Shown here piece after piece: positions 1 through 5,986 of a stretch of 18,321 nucleotides of DNA. Origin of the DNA: an uncultured Eubacteriales bacterium (GTDB lineage: Bacteria; Bacillota; Clostridia; Oscillospirales; Oscillospiraceae); assembly GCA_900545805.1 (NCBI GenBank), contig URAL01000037.1:1-18321 (forward strand). Direction: 5' to 3'. The position numbers and the translations under genes are program-made. Within the stretch, counting starts at the first letter, position 1. Every line of letters starts with the position of its first letter. Under the pieces are notes generated by a model. The model saw nothing but the letters and a program-made list of their open reading frames with translations. It made no database searches and was not told where the DNA came from.

Positions 1-361
1 GGGCTTTCTCCGGCTGCGGCACGATATGCAGTGCGTTGGACACGATCACCACATCGAAGGATTTATCCACATAGGGCAGGCGGAACATATCCTGCACGGA
101 AAAGTGCAGCTTCGCCGAGCGGTTATCCCGCTTTGCCTCTGCGATCATCTCCGCGGAGGCGTCCGTCGCCTCGATGTGCGCCGCCGCGTTCACGATGTGC
201 TTTGCGATCAGCCCCGTGCCGGTCGCCAGCTCCAGCACCGTTTTGGCTTTCACGACCGGCCGGATCAGCTCATACATCTCGTCATACGCCGCCCGATCCT
301 TTCGCATAAAGCGGTCGTACCGACCGGCATTTCTGTCCCAGAAATTCTTATGTTCTCGCAT
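1..361 (-). CDS. class I SAM-dependent methyltransferase (3' end outside window)
   Basis: The reverse strand reads from ATG at 361 to the left edge of the window, giving the first 120 residues; the end of the gene lies outside. The protein opens MREHKNFWDRNAGRYDRFM. Around residues 42-50 it carries the SAM-binding loop VLELATGTG (motif I), followed by an acidic residue in EATDAS (motif II) and FDVVIVSNALHIV (motif IV region). This is the UbiE/MenG-like Methyltransf_11/25 fold. The substrate cannot be told from this half. A strong ribosome site, GGGAGGAG, lies 8 nt upstream (about 370-378). It follows tetR on the same strand, but a hairpin terminator lies between them, so co-transcription would need read-through. 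The family is secure and the specific role unknown. Confidence 0.85.
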   Translation of the reverse strand, partial: MREHKNFWDRNAGRYDRFMRKDRAAYDEMYELIRPVVKAKTVLELATGTGLIAKHIVNAAAHIEATDASAEMIAEAKRDNRSAKLHFSVQDMFRLPYVDKSFDVVIVSNALHIVPQPEKA

Positions 362-410
362 CGCTGTCACTCCTCCCATCGTAAGCTTCATCTAAGCGAT
401 ACACATGCAC

Positions 411-438
411 GGCTTGGTTAGACGCGGCTAACTAAGCC
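411..438 (-). other. hairpin between tetR terminator and methyltransferase
   Basis: GGCTTGGTTAG (411-421) pairs with CTAACTAAGCC (428-438) around a 6-nt loop, with one G-T wobble. It sits between the tetR terminator and the methyltransferase start. No T tract follows on either strand, so it is not a classic terminator. It may be an RNA processing or stability structure in the methyltransferase leader. Confidence 0.35.
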
Positions 439-444
439 GCCTTG

Positions 445-470
445 GAAAGGCCGCATCTCTGCGGCCTTTC
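445..470 (-). terminator. terminator of the tetR gene
   Basis: GAAAGGCCGCA (445-455) and TGCGGCCTTTC (460-470) form a perfect 11-bp stem with the loop TCTC, starting 3 nt after the tetR stop codon. The T run is short (TTT inside the stem), so termination may be partial. Confidence 0.7.
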
Positions 471-473
471 GGC

Positions 474-1052
474 TTATTCAAATAACTCCCTGCACGCACC
501 GTACACCAGCGTTTCAAGCACCTGCGGATACAGCGCTCCAATCTGCTCCCTGTGGGAAACGGTGAGAATCAATCCCCGCACCGTCGCGGCAGCCAAGGAA
601 GCGCCGCACTTAGGCATAAGGTCATGCTTCTCCAACAGCTGACGGATGTGTGTTTCACCGTCGTGGTAATGCACGTTTTTAACATCCTCCGGCAGTCTCT
701 GCAAAAGCAGCTTCGCATCGTTTTCAATGAAAACCATGTCGCCGGTATCGGACAGCCGCCGGCAGACGGCAAGAACCGCCTTTGCCGCACGCTCCGACGG
801 CGGCAAGCCGTTTGCTTCGCTCAGTGCATGGTCAGCCACTCCGTAAAGCTCGGAGTGAACGTTCTCCAAAACCGCGAAGAAAAGCATTTCCTTGGATTCG
901 TAGAATTTATAGAACGAGCCCTTCGCAATGCCGACCGCCTTCGTCAGCTGATCCACGGAGGTTTTCTTCATCCCCAGCGTGACAGCACAATGTCTCGTTT
1001 CTTTCAGCAACGCCTTGCGGAGCTGCTCGGTCTCGTAATCGGTAAAAGCCAA
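474..1052 (-). CDS. TetR/AcrR family transcriptional regulator
   Basis: This 192-residue protein is the usual size for a TetR one-component repressor. Residues about 29-53 (KKTSVDQLTKAVGIAKGSFY followed by KFYESKE) are the characteristic TetR helix-turn-helix ending in the GSFYxFYxSKE signature. The rest is an alpha-helical ligand-binding domain with no recognisable ligand. The start is TTG (1052-1050), with AAGGAGG 7 nt upstream. A near-ideal promoter and a 10-bp inverted repeat lie immediately in front of it, which points to autorepression. The neighbouring MATE pump on the same strand, or the downstream methyltransferase, are plausible further targets; this is inferred from position only. 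Confidence 0.92.
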   Translation of the reverse strand: MAFTDYETEQLRKALLKETRHCAVTLGMKKTSVDQLTKAVGIAKGSFYKFYESKEMLFFAVLENVHSELYGVADHALSEANGLPPSERAAKAVLAVCRRLSDTGDMVFIENDAKLLLQRLPEDVKNVHYHDGETHIRQLLEKHDLMPKCGASLAAATVRGLILTVSHREQIGALYPQVLETLVYGACRELFE

Positions 1053-1067
1053 GCTTGCGCCTCCTTA

Positions 1068-1099
1068 AATATGACCGTTTCAGTTTGTTCGGTCATATT
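1068..1099. promoter_or_regulatory. inverted-repeat operator in front of tetR
   Basis: AATATGACCG (1068-1077) and CGGTCATATT (1090-1099) are perfect inverted repeats with a 12-bp spacer. The right arm overlaps the -10 box of the tetR promoter and the left arm lies over the transcription start and leader. Half-sites of the form TGACCG/CGGTCA are common in TetR-family operators, so this is the likely autorepression site. Confidence 0.7.
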
Positions 1100-1125
1100 A
1101 TACCGTACTTCTTTCTGCTTTGCAA
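1097..1125 (-). promoter_or_regulatory. sigma-A promoter of tetR
   Basis: On the reverse strand, -35 TTGCAA (1125-1120) and -10 TATAAT (1102-1097) are separated by 17 bp. The -35 box falls at the start of the decayed integrase fragment, so the promoter may be partly built from mobile-element DNA. Confidence 0.75.
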
Positions 1126-1292
1126 GAGGTGCGCGAGAAATTCCAATGACCGAAGGAGTCAAGCAAGCTTTCCTTATGGAGAAAAAGTTCCAAGAAGAAA
1201 CAGCTATAAAAAGCGTCGGTCATATCAATGGCTAATCGGACTTCGTGTTCATCAACAGAAACGGCGAAGTGCAGCACCAAGGCACACTGAAT
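1125..1292 (+). pseudogene. tyrosine recombinase (Tn916-type integrase) fragment
   Basis: The forward frame reads AREIPMTEGVKQAF, then, after a short stretch, SVGHING, a stop, SDFVFINRNGEVQHQGTLNR. This resembles the catalytic domain of Tn916/phage-type integrases: an IPMT linker, then a GYxDFxFxNRxGxxxHQGTLN stretch. The TAA at 1233-1235 falls where the family normally has Tyr (GYSD), so one substitution could explain it. The frame ends in TAA TGA just after QGTLNR. Both the N-terminal part and the C-terminal part with the catalytic His-x-x-Arg and Tyr are missing. This is a dead remnant of an integrative element that once occupied the region. The family call rests on memory of the motif, without an alignment. 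Confidence 0.6.
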
Positions 1293-1411
1293 AGATAATG
1301 AGAAGTTTATATAATCTAAGCCCAAGGTCTTGATACGGCACCTTAAAAGATAGACACTTTGAGGGTGTGAATATTAATGGGTAATACAGGGAATAAGTTA
1401 GAGGTATCCAA
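1293..1411. other. short AT-rich gap after the integrase remnant
   Basis: The reading frame breaks up just past the integrase fragment. I see no gene here and no hairpin terminator for the MATE gene, which converges on this point from the right. It is probably decayed mobile-element DNA. Confidence 0.4.
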
Positions 1412-2758
1412 TTATACCATTGTACAGGAAAGCAGCTCCTTCTTTCGAGCCCTGTAGCAGAGTAAACCAACGAAATCCGCCAAGGCCCAGCCGATCGGAA
1501 CTGACCACCAGATGCCGGTCACGCCGATGGAGGGGACAGCAGATAGCAGATAGGCCAGCGCGACACGAGTACCTAACGAAATGACGGTAAGCACCACACT
1601 CATGCCCGGTTTCCCCAACGCACGATACAAGCCATAAAGCAGGAACAGGCAACCGATGCCGCAGTAAAATGCACCTTCTATACGCAGATAGCGCACGCCC
1701 TCCTGAATGACCGCGGTCTCTCCGGCGTCCACGAAAATCGCCATAAGCGGTTTGGCAAAGACACAGACGAGCAGGGAAATGACCACACAGAAAGCCATGG
1801 AAATACACACGGCGCTTTTCAGCCCTGCGCGTATTCGCACGCTCTTTTTTGCACCGTAATTCTGGGCGATAAATGTGGAAAAGGCGTTGCCGAAGTCCTG
1901 CACCGGCATATAGGCAAAGGCGTCGATTTTTACGGCGGCGGCAAAGGCAGCCATCACGACGGGACCGAAGCTGTTGACAAGTCCCTGCACCATAAGGATA
2001 CCGAGGTTCATGATCGATTGCTGCACGCAGGTCAGCGTGGAGAAGGAGACAATCTCCCGGATACGTCCGCGCCGCAGACAGCGGAATTTCCATACCGAGC
2101 GCACCTGTGGAAAACGTGCAAGGGTTAAAAGAGTGATGCCGATGCCGGAAGCATACTGGGCGATCACGGTTGCCTCCGCAGCTCCGGCAGCGCCCCTATT
2201 TAGTCCGATCACAAACCAAAGATCAAGAGCAATATTCAACACAGCGGAAACAGCCAGAAATGCCAATGGCACAACGGAATTACCCACCGCCCGAAGGAAG
2301 GAGGCAAAAAAATTATACAGGAAAACGGCGGGGATCCCTATGAAAATCACAAGCAGATACTCCCGCATATCGCCCCAGACCTCGGCGGGAACCCGAAGAA
2401 ATGTGCAAAGCCCGTCCAGACAGGCAAACGATAAGATGTTCAGGAGTACGGTAACGAATGCGATAAAGAAAAACGATGCACAGAGGTTCTCACAAAGGGC
2501 TTTCTCATCCCGCTGCCCAAAGCGCATGGAAAACAGCGCGCCGCTCCCCATGCACAGGCCAAGGATGATGGAGGTCAGAAAGGTCATCAGCGTAAAGGCT
2601 GAGCCGACCGCTGCAAGCGCATCGCGCCCAAGAAATTGCCCGACGATCAGCGTGTCGGCAATGTTATAGCACTGCTGCAATAGATCACCCAAAATCATGG
2701 GGATGGCAAACAGCAGCATAGACTTGGTGACAGGGCCTCGTGTTAAATCGCGGTTCAT
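1412..2758 (-). CDS. MATE family multidrug/toxin efflux transporter
   Basis: This 448-residue protein is full length for a MATE exporter, which expels cationic drugs or metabolites across the cytoplasmic membrane using a Na+ or H+ gradient. It opens MNRDLTRGPVTKSMLLFAIP followed by LLQQCYNIADTLIVGQFLG, the hallmark N-terminal MatE signature. It has about twelve hydrophobic helices in two repeats; the second repeat carries the VNSFGPVVMAAFAAAVKIDAF-type region. The start ATG (2758) has GGAGG a few nt upstream and a consensus promoter further up. It is divergent from the Lrp-family gene and in line with tetR, either of which may regulate it. The substrate is unknown. Confidence 0.93.
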   Translation of the reverse strand: MNRDLTRGPVTKSMLLFAIPMILGDLLQQCYNIADTLIVGQFLGRDALAAVGSAFTLMTFLTSIILGLCMGSGALFSMRFGQRDEKALCENLCASFFFIAFVTVLLNILSFACLDGLCTFLRVPAEVWGDMREYLLVIFIGIPAVFLYNFFASFLRAVGNSVVPLAFLAVSAVLNIALDLWFVIGLNRGAAGAAEATVIAQYASGIGITLLTLARFPQVRSVWKFRCLRRGRIREIVSFSTLTCVQQSIMNLGILMVQGLVNSFGPVVMAAFAAAVKIDAFAYMPVQDFGNAFSTFIAQNYGAKKSVRIRAGLKSAVCISMAFCVVISLLVCVFAKPLMAIFVDAGETAVIQEGVRYLRIEGAFYCGIGCLFLLYGLYRALGKPGMSVVLTVISLGTRVALAYLLSAVPSIGVTGIWWSVPIGWALADFVGLLCYRARKKELLSCTMV

Positions 2759-2772
2759 GACTTGCCTCCGTA

Positions 2773-2801
2773 TCGTAAGTTAAAAACTGCATTTCGTAAG
2801 T
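2773..2801. promoter_or_regulatory. two TCGTAAGT direct repeats in the MATE leader
   Basis: TCGTAAGT occurs at 2773-2780 and again at 2794-2801, exactly 21 bp (two helical turns) apart, between the MATE -10 box and its ribosome site. Same-face spacing suggests a regulator binding site, perhaps for the divergent Lrp-type protein. There is no direct evidence for which regulator uses it. Confidence 0.4.
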
Positions 2802-2830
2802 ATTGTAGCGTTTATAATCCGACCTGTCAA
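2802..2830 (-). promoter_or_regulatory. sigma-A promoter of the MATE gene
   Basis: On the reverse strand, a perfect -35 TTGACA (2830-2825) is followed after 17 bp by TACAAT (2807-2802). The leader to the ATG is roughly 35-40 nt. Confidence 0.8.
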
Positions 2831-2911
2831 CATATCATTTACTTTTTGAAGGAACGGTGGTATCATCAGAGATAAAGATCATGGAGAAATCTGATTTGCG
2901 GAGGAAACAGT

Positions 2912-3370
2912 ATGTACTTGGACGGACTGGATGGCTTGGATCAAAAGATCGTGCGGCTGCTGATAGAAAACGCACGCTCTTCCTATTCCGATATCGGTGA
3001 TAAAATCGGCATCTCAAGAGTTGCGGTAAAAGCCAGAATACAGGCTATGGAGCAGAAAGGCATTATTGAGGAATATACGACCGTTATCAATCCTCAGAAG
3101 ATCAGCGGCGCAGTCTCCTGCTATTTTGAAATCGAGACAACGCCACGCTGTCTGGCGGAGGTCACAGAGACCTTGCATCAAAACGATACCGTAACGCAGA
3201 TCTACCGCGTGACGGGAAAAAACAAGCTGCATGTCCACGCTGTTGCAGCCTCCGCTGAAGAAATGGAGATTTTTCTGCACACAGTAATTGACGCATTGCC
3301 CGGAGTTGTCAGCTGCAGCTGTAATATGATCCTCTCACGCATTAAGGATATAAAGGGGCTGCGGCTATAG
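2912..3370 (+). CDS. Lrp/AsnC family transcriptional regulator
   Basis: This 152-residue protein is typical of the feast/famine regulators. Residues about 8-55 (LDGLDQKIVRLLIENARSSY, then DIGDKIGISRVAVKARIQAMEQKGII) form the AsnC helix-turn-helix. Residues about 65-145 form the RAM ligand-binding/oligomerisation domain, ending GVVSCSCNMILSRIKDIKGL. Members usually sense amino acids as octamers. The start ATG has GGAGG (2900-2904) 7 nt upstream. It is transcribed away from the MATE pump across a 153-bp shared intergenic region, the usual arrangement for a local regulator; control of the pump is inferred. A hairpin follows about 90 bp after the stop. Confidence 0.93.
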   Translation: MYLDGLDGLDQKIVRLLIENARSSYSDIGDKIGISRVAVKARIQAMEQKGIIEEYTTVINPQKISGAVSCYFEIETTPRCLAEVTETLHQNDTVTQIYRVTGKNKLHVHAVAASAEEMEIFLHTVIDALPGVVSCSCNMILSRIKDIKGLRL

Positions 3371-3462
3371 AAATTGCCTGCAAGCAGCTTAAACTGCTTA
3401 CTGCATTTTTGGCATTTTTGTTCTATACTATTTAAAGAAGCTTGAACCTGTGCTGAGACTGA

Positions 3463-3488
3463 GACGGCGGCTCATGCGAGCCGCCGTC
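3463..3488 (+). terminator. likely terminator after the Lrp-family gene
   Basis: GACGGCGGCTC (3463-3473) and GAGCCGCCGTC (3478-3488) form a perfect 11-bp GC-rich stem with the loop ATGC. The downstream DNA is T-rich (ATTTCATATTATTTTAC) but lacks an immediate T run, so it may terminate imperfectly. Confidence 0.6.
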
Positions 3489-3531
3489 CCTGCATTTCAT
3501 ATTATTTTACTTTTATCTTACTCGGTTCGGG

Positions 3532-3560
3532 TTGCATAATTTGCTGTACGTCTTTATACT
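3532..3560 (+). promoter_or_regulatory. sigma-A promoter ahead of the decayed frame and 4Fe-4S gene
   Basis: TTGCAT (3532-3537), a 17-bp spacer and TATACT (3555-3560) form a good forward promoter. A ribosome site AAAGGA and an ATG at 3589 follow, but that frame stops after three codons. This suggests a first gene that has since decayed. The intact downstream 4Fe-4S gene may be transcribed from here. Confidence 0.6.
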
Positions 3561-3588
3561 TGATTATGAATATAGAAAAGGAATTACT

Positions 3589-3907
3589 ATGGAAATTTGA
3601 CTGAACTGTGTCGAAAGAACTTTGACAAGAGACAGGCTCTCCATTCAACGACTTTGAGCGTTCAGAGTTGGGGCTTTACAACACTGGTCTTCCGGCTGTG
3701 GCAATACAGCATTTCTGAGGATGATCAACGGACCGGAAATGCCATACTGACGGTTTACCTACCGGTGTGTACGCAACCGAAATAGCACAGCCGGCCGGAC
3801 ATTTTTTTCATGATCCCGTTTATGACGCGACCACACAGGCGCTGCCTTAGGCCTATGCGGCGGCTCTGTATTCGGAGCGCTGCAAGGAAAGAAGAAGGAA
3901 ACAAAGA
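3589..3907 (+). pseudogene. possible decayed coding region upstream of the 4Fe-4S gene
   Basis: Between a clear promoter/ribosome site and the next gene, one frame reads protein-like but broken: ETGSPFNDFERSELGLYNTG, then two stops near 3716-3724, then LPTGVYATEIAQPAGHFFHD and PVYDATTQALP, a TAG at 3848, then AYAAALYS. The frame is the same as that of the downstream 4Fe-4S gene. I do not recognise the protein. The alternative is non-coding DNA with chance open stretches; the short open frame from TTG at 3597 also looks like an artefact. Offered as a possible dead gene only. Confidence 0.3.
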
Positions 3908-4768
3908 ATGAAGAAAAGGAAAAGGACGAAAAATAGCAGCGGATTTTCAAAATATCTCGTGTCGATCCTGCTGCTTCTGCTGTTTGAAGCAGTGGCGGTC
4001 ATGCTGTGGCTTGTCAAGGACAACCTGTTCTATCTGCTTAATTTTAGTTACATAGGCTGCTGTCTCGCACTGGGGACAGCGTTGTTTACCGCCGGAAAGC
4101 GCTGCGCTCGGCATTTTGTGCAGCTGGCGGTGGGCAGCTATATGCTGCTGTATCTTGGTATAATCTCCCGCGAGAATATGCAGATTGAGGGCTTCTGGTA
4201 CTATCTCTTCCTCGGAGTTTTTGAGGCAGCGACCATTCACTATGCGGTGGCAAAGATTTTCGGCCCGTTGCTGTTCGGACGCGGCTGGTGCGGCTACGCC
4301 TGCTGGACGGCTATGGTGCTGGACTTTCTGCCCTATAAGCAGCCGAAGAAGCCGAGAAAGGAAAAGCTGGGCGTTCTGCGCTATGTAATGTTTGCATTAT
4401 CCTTGGCGTTGGTTTCCGGGCTGCTTCTGGTGAAGGTCGTGCATCTTGAGCAAATCATGTTCTGGCTGTTTCTCGCCGGAAACGCGCTCTATTATATCGC
4501 AGGCATTGCGCTTGCCTTTGCGTTCAAGGATAACCGCGCATTCTGCAAATATCTGTGTCCCATCACGGTGTTCCTTAAGCCCATGAGCTATTTTTCCCTG
4601 CTGCGCGTCCACTGCGATGAGGATAAGTGCATTCATTGCGGAAAATGTCTGAGGATCTGTCCCATGAACGTGGAGGTCAACAAGGAGTCCCGCAAGAGAA
4701 AAAACGGGACAGAGTGCATCCTCTGCTACGAATGCACGAAGGTCTGCCCCACAAAGGCGTTGCATTGA
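3908..4768 (+). CDS. membrane-bound 4Fe-4S binding protein (NapH/NosR/YccM-like)
   Basis: This 286-residue integral membrane electron-transfer protein has about six hydrophobic helices (roughly residues 16-38, 44-62, 72-88, 98-118, 156-177, 184-207). A cytoplasm-type ferredoxin domain follows, with two [4Fe-4S] motifs: CIHCGKCLRICP (C241, C244, C247, C251) and CILCYECTKVCP (C270, C273, C276, C280). Two further motifs, GRGWCGYACW (C128, C132) and CKYLCP (C213, C217), are the conserved NapH/NosR/CcoG-type cysteine pairs. Such proteins pass electrons between quinone or flavin pools and periplasmic or membrane reductases. No reductase partner is visible here, so its role is open. The start is ATG at 3908, with GAAGGAA about 9 nt upstream. 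Confidence 0.88.
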   Translation: MKKRKRTKNSSGFSKYLVSILLLLLFEAVAVMLWLVKDNLFYLLNFSYIGCCLALGTALFTAGKRCARHFVQLAVGSYMLLYLGIISRENMQIEGFWYYLFLGVFEAATIHYAVAKIFGPLLFGRGWCGYACWTAMVLDFLPYKQPKKPRKEKLGVLRYVMFALSLALVSGLLLVKVVHLEQIMFWLFLAGNALYYIAGIALAFAFKDNRAFCKYLCPITVFLKPMSYFSLLRVHCDEDKCIHCGKCLRICPMNVEVNKESRKRKNGTECILCYECTKVCPTKALH

Positions 4769-4871
4769 CAATTTACGATGCTCCTGTTATGCTTAACTGC
4801 TTGCCTCGAAGATCGTATTTGTGCTGCATGTTAGGCGGCACGACCTTATCAGAGTCTTGGAGATATAACAA

Positions 4872-4911
4872 CAGCCTTGGAGGATGGCATCCTCCGAGGC
4901 TGCTGCTTTTT
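4872..4911 (+). terminator. terminator after the 4Fe-4S gene
   Basis: CAGCCTTGGAGGAT (4872-4885) pairs with ATCCTCCGAGGCTG (4889-4902) through one T-G wobble and a 3-nt loop, followed by a five-T run at 4907-4911. This is a strong intrinsic terminator. From here to 5122 I see nothing recognisable. Confidence 0.85.
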
Positions 4912-5122
4912 CCGCATATCGCATATCATATAAGGGGAAATGCGACATGAGGATGAGAGAATATGTGTTGGCATACCTCCGTGTGCCGGGAAAATGAGAG
5001 AAAAGAGAACTATAAAGCTGCGATAGGAAAAAGAAGATTTTTGTTTTCTGAAGAGTATCTCCGGATGCAATGAGGACAGAAAGGAACAGTGGTGACGCAA
5101 AGCAGATAAAAGAATTGCTGAG

Positions 5123-5797
5123 ATGTCCTCCTTTTGCACTTGGCTTGATAATTTGACTATTGCCTACAGCCAGTACGTCACCACCCGAGAGGAGTACGCC
5201 GCGCAGCATTACGAGGGAGCTACCTGCCTGTTCGGCCCTTGGTCGGGCGCTGCTCTGATGCAGGAGCTCGATAAGCTTGCGCAAGGCATTGTAAGCGGCG
5301 AGAAGGCCGATCCCGGAGCAGCTCTTATGCAGAAAACTCCCTTCAAGCTTGCCTACACGGCAGCCGCCATAGCCGATCCCGTCATCGACCGCAAGGGATA
5401 CGGCGAGGTAAAGACCGACGTAAGCAAGGATGCATATGCAGAAGGGGAGTGGGTAACAGCCTCCTTCAAAGGCGTAAACCCAAGGCATGTATCGAACCTC
5501 ACGATCAGGGACAGCACACTTGTTGATGGCTACAGCTATATGGAGGTTCAGAAGCAAATCGATGAAGATGAATGGGTCACAGTTCTCACGGACACAGATC
5601 CATATACCACCTTCCGCTGCGTAAGCTCCGCACGCGACGGCTGGACGGCTACGGTCGGCTGGCTTATAAATGGCGATAGCTTTGACGGTGGTACATACAG
5701 ACTTGTCTACAACGGCATCGCAAAGAGCCTTGTCAAGGCGAAAATGAGCTATATACCGTTTAGCGCAGAGAGCTCGCCGTTTAAGGTTATTGCGTGA
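5123..5797 (+). pseudogene. C-terminal remnant of a neutral ceramidase
   Basis: The 224-residue open frame matches only the last third of neutral/alkaline ceramidases (normally about 650-700 residues). The first part, AYSQYVTTREEYAAQHYEGA then FGPWSGAALMQELDKLA, is the conserved end of the catalytic domain. The rest is the C-terminal Ig-like domain (GVNPRHVSNLTIRDSTLVDG, EDEWVTVLTDTDPYTTFRC, GTYRLVYNGIAKS). Intact enzymes hydrolyse ceramide to sphingosine and fatty acid. The part with the zinc-binding histidines and catalytic serine is absent, and no homologous frame is seen upstream to 4769. The ATG at 5123 has no good ribosome site and the first ~10 residues look unrelated. I read it as a truncated, inactive fragment; a standalone Ig-like protein is less likely. 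Confidence 0.75.
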
Positions 5798-5807
5798 CAG
5801 AAGGTCG

Positions 5808-5836
5808 AAGGCTTGCCCGAGCGGGCAAGCCTTTTT
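5808..5836 (+). terminator. terminator after the ceramidase remnant
   Basis: AAGGCTTGCCC (5808-5818) and GGGCAAGCCTT (5823-5833) form a perfect 11-bp stem with the loop GAGC, ending in TTTTT. It survives intact although the gene before it is truncated. Confidence 0.9.
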
Positions 5837-5896
5837 GCCGATTTGCAGCAGCTTTGGCGGTGCATATTATTGTTTGGATGTTATATCCATAAAAAC

Positions 5897-5925
5897 TTGA
5901 ATATATGCGTAATATCAGGTATAAT
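5897..5925 (+). promoter_or_regulatory. sigma-A promoter of the GT-C/UbiA/flippase operon
   Basis: TTGAAT (5897-5902), a 17-bp spacer and a perfect TATAAT (5920-5925). Transcription would begin near 5932, which rules out the upstream in-frame ATGs and supports the start at 5987. Confidence 0.8.
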
Positions 5926-5932
5926 TTTCGCG

Positions 5933-5970
5933 GCGGCAGCACCCTTGAGAGAGCTCATAACAGCTGCCGC
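5933..5970 (+). other. inverted repeat in the operon leader
   Basis: GCGGCAGC (5933-5940) and GCTGCCGC (5963-5970) are perfect 8-bp inverted arms 22 nt apart, covering nearly the whole leader between the transcription start and the ribosome site. They could form an mRNA hairpin or an operator. No T run follows, so it is not a terminator. Confidence 0.3.
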
Positions 5971-5986
5971 GAATGAGGATATCAGG

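Noticed and set aside
552..1121. Long forward open frame opposite tetR
   Set aside because: It is the mirror of the tetR gene; only its last part (after about 1125) resembles a known protein, the integrase remnant.
1974..2669. 231-residue forward open frame opposite the MATE gene
   Set aside because: Arg/Pro/Ser-rich low-complexity shadow of a well-supported gene, with no ribosome site.
4938..4997. Short frame starting MRMREYVLAYLRVPGK, with a ribosome-like AAGGGG upstream
   Set aside because: It recalls the first strand of serine recombinases (AYLRVS), but stops after 16 codons and nothing after it continues the similarity; too little to support a remnant.
4793..5557. 254-residue reverse-strand open frame across the ceramidase remnant
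   Set aside because: It lies opposite a frame with clear ceramidase similarity, crosses a terminator hairpin and has no recognisable domain.
5813..5986. Longer N-terminus for the GT-C-like protein
   Set aside because: It would start inside the preceding terminator and upstream of the promoter at 5897-5925; ATG 5987 has the first hydrophobic helix right after it.
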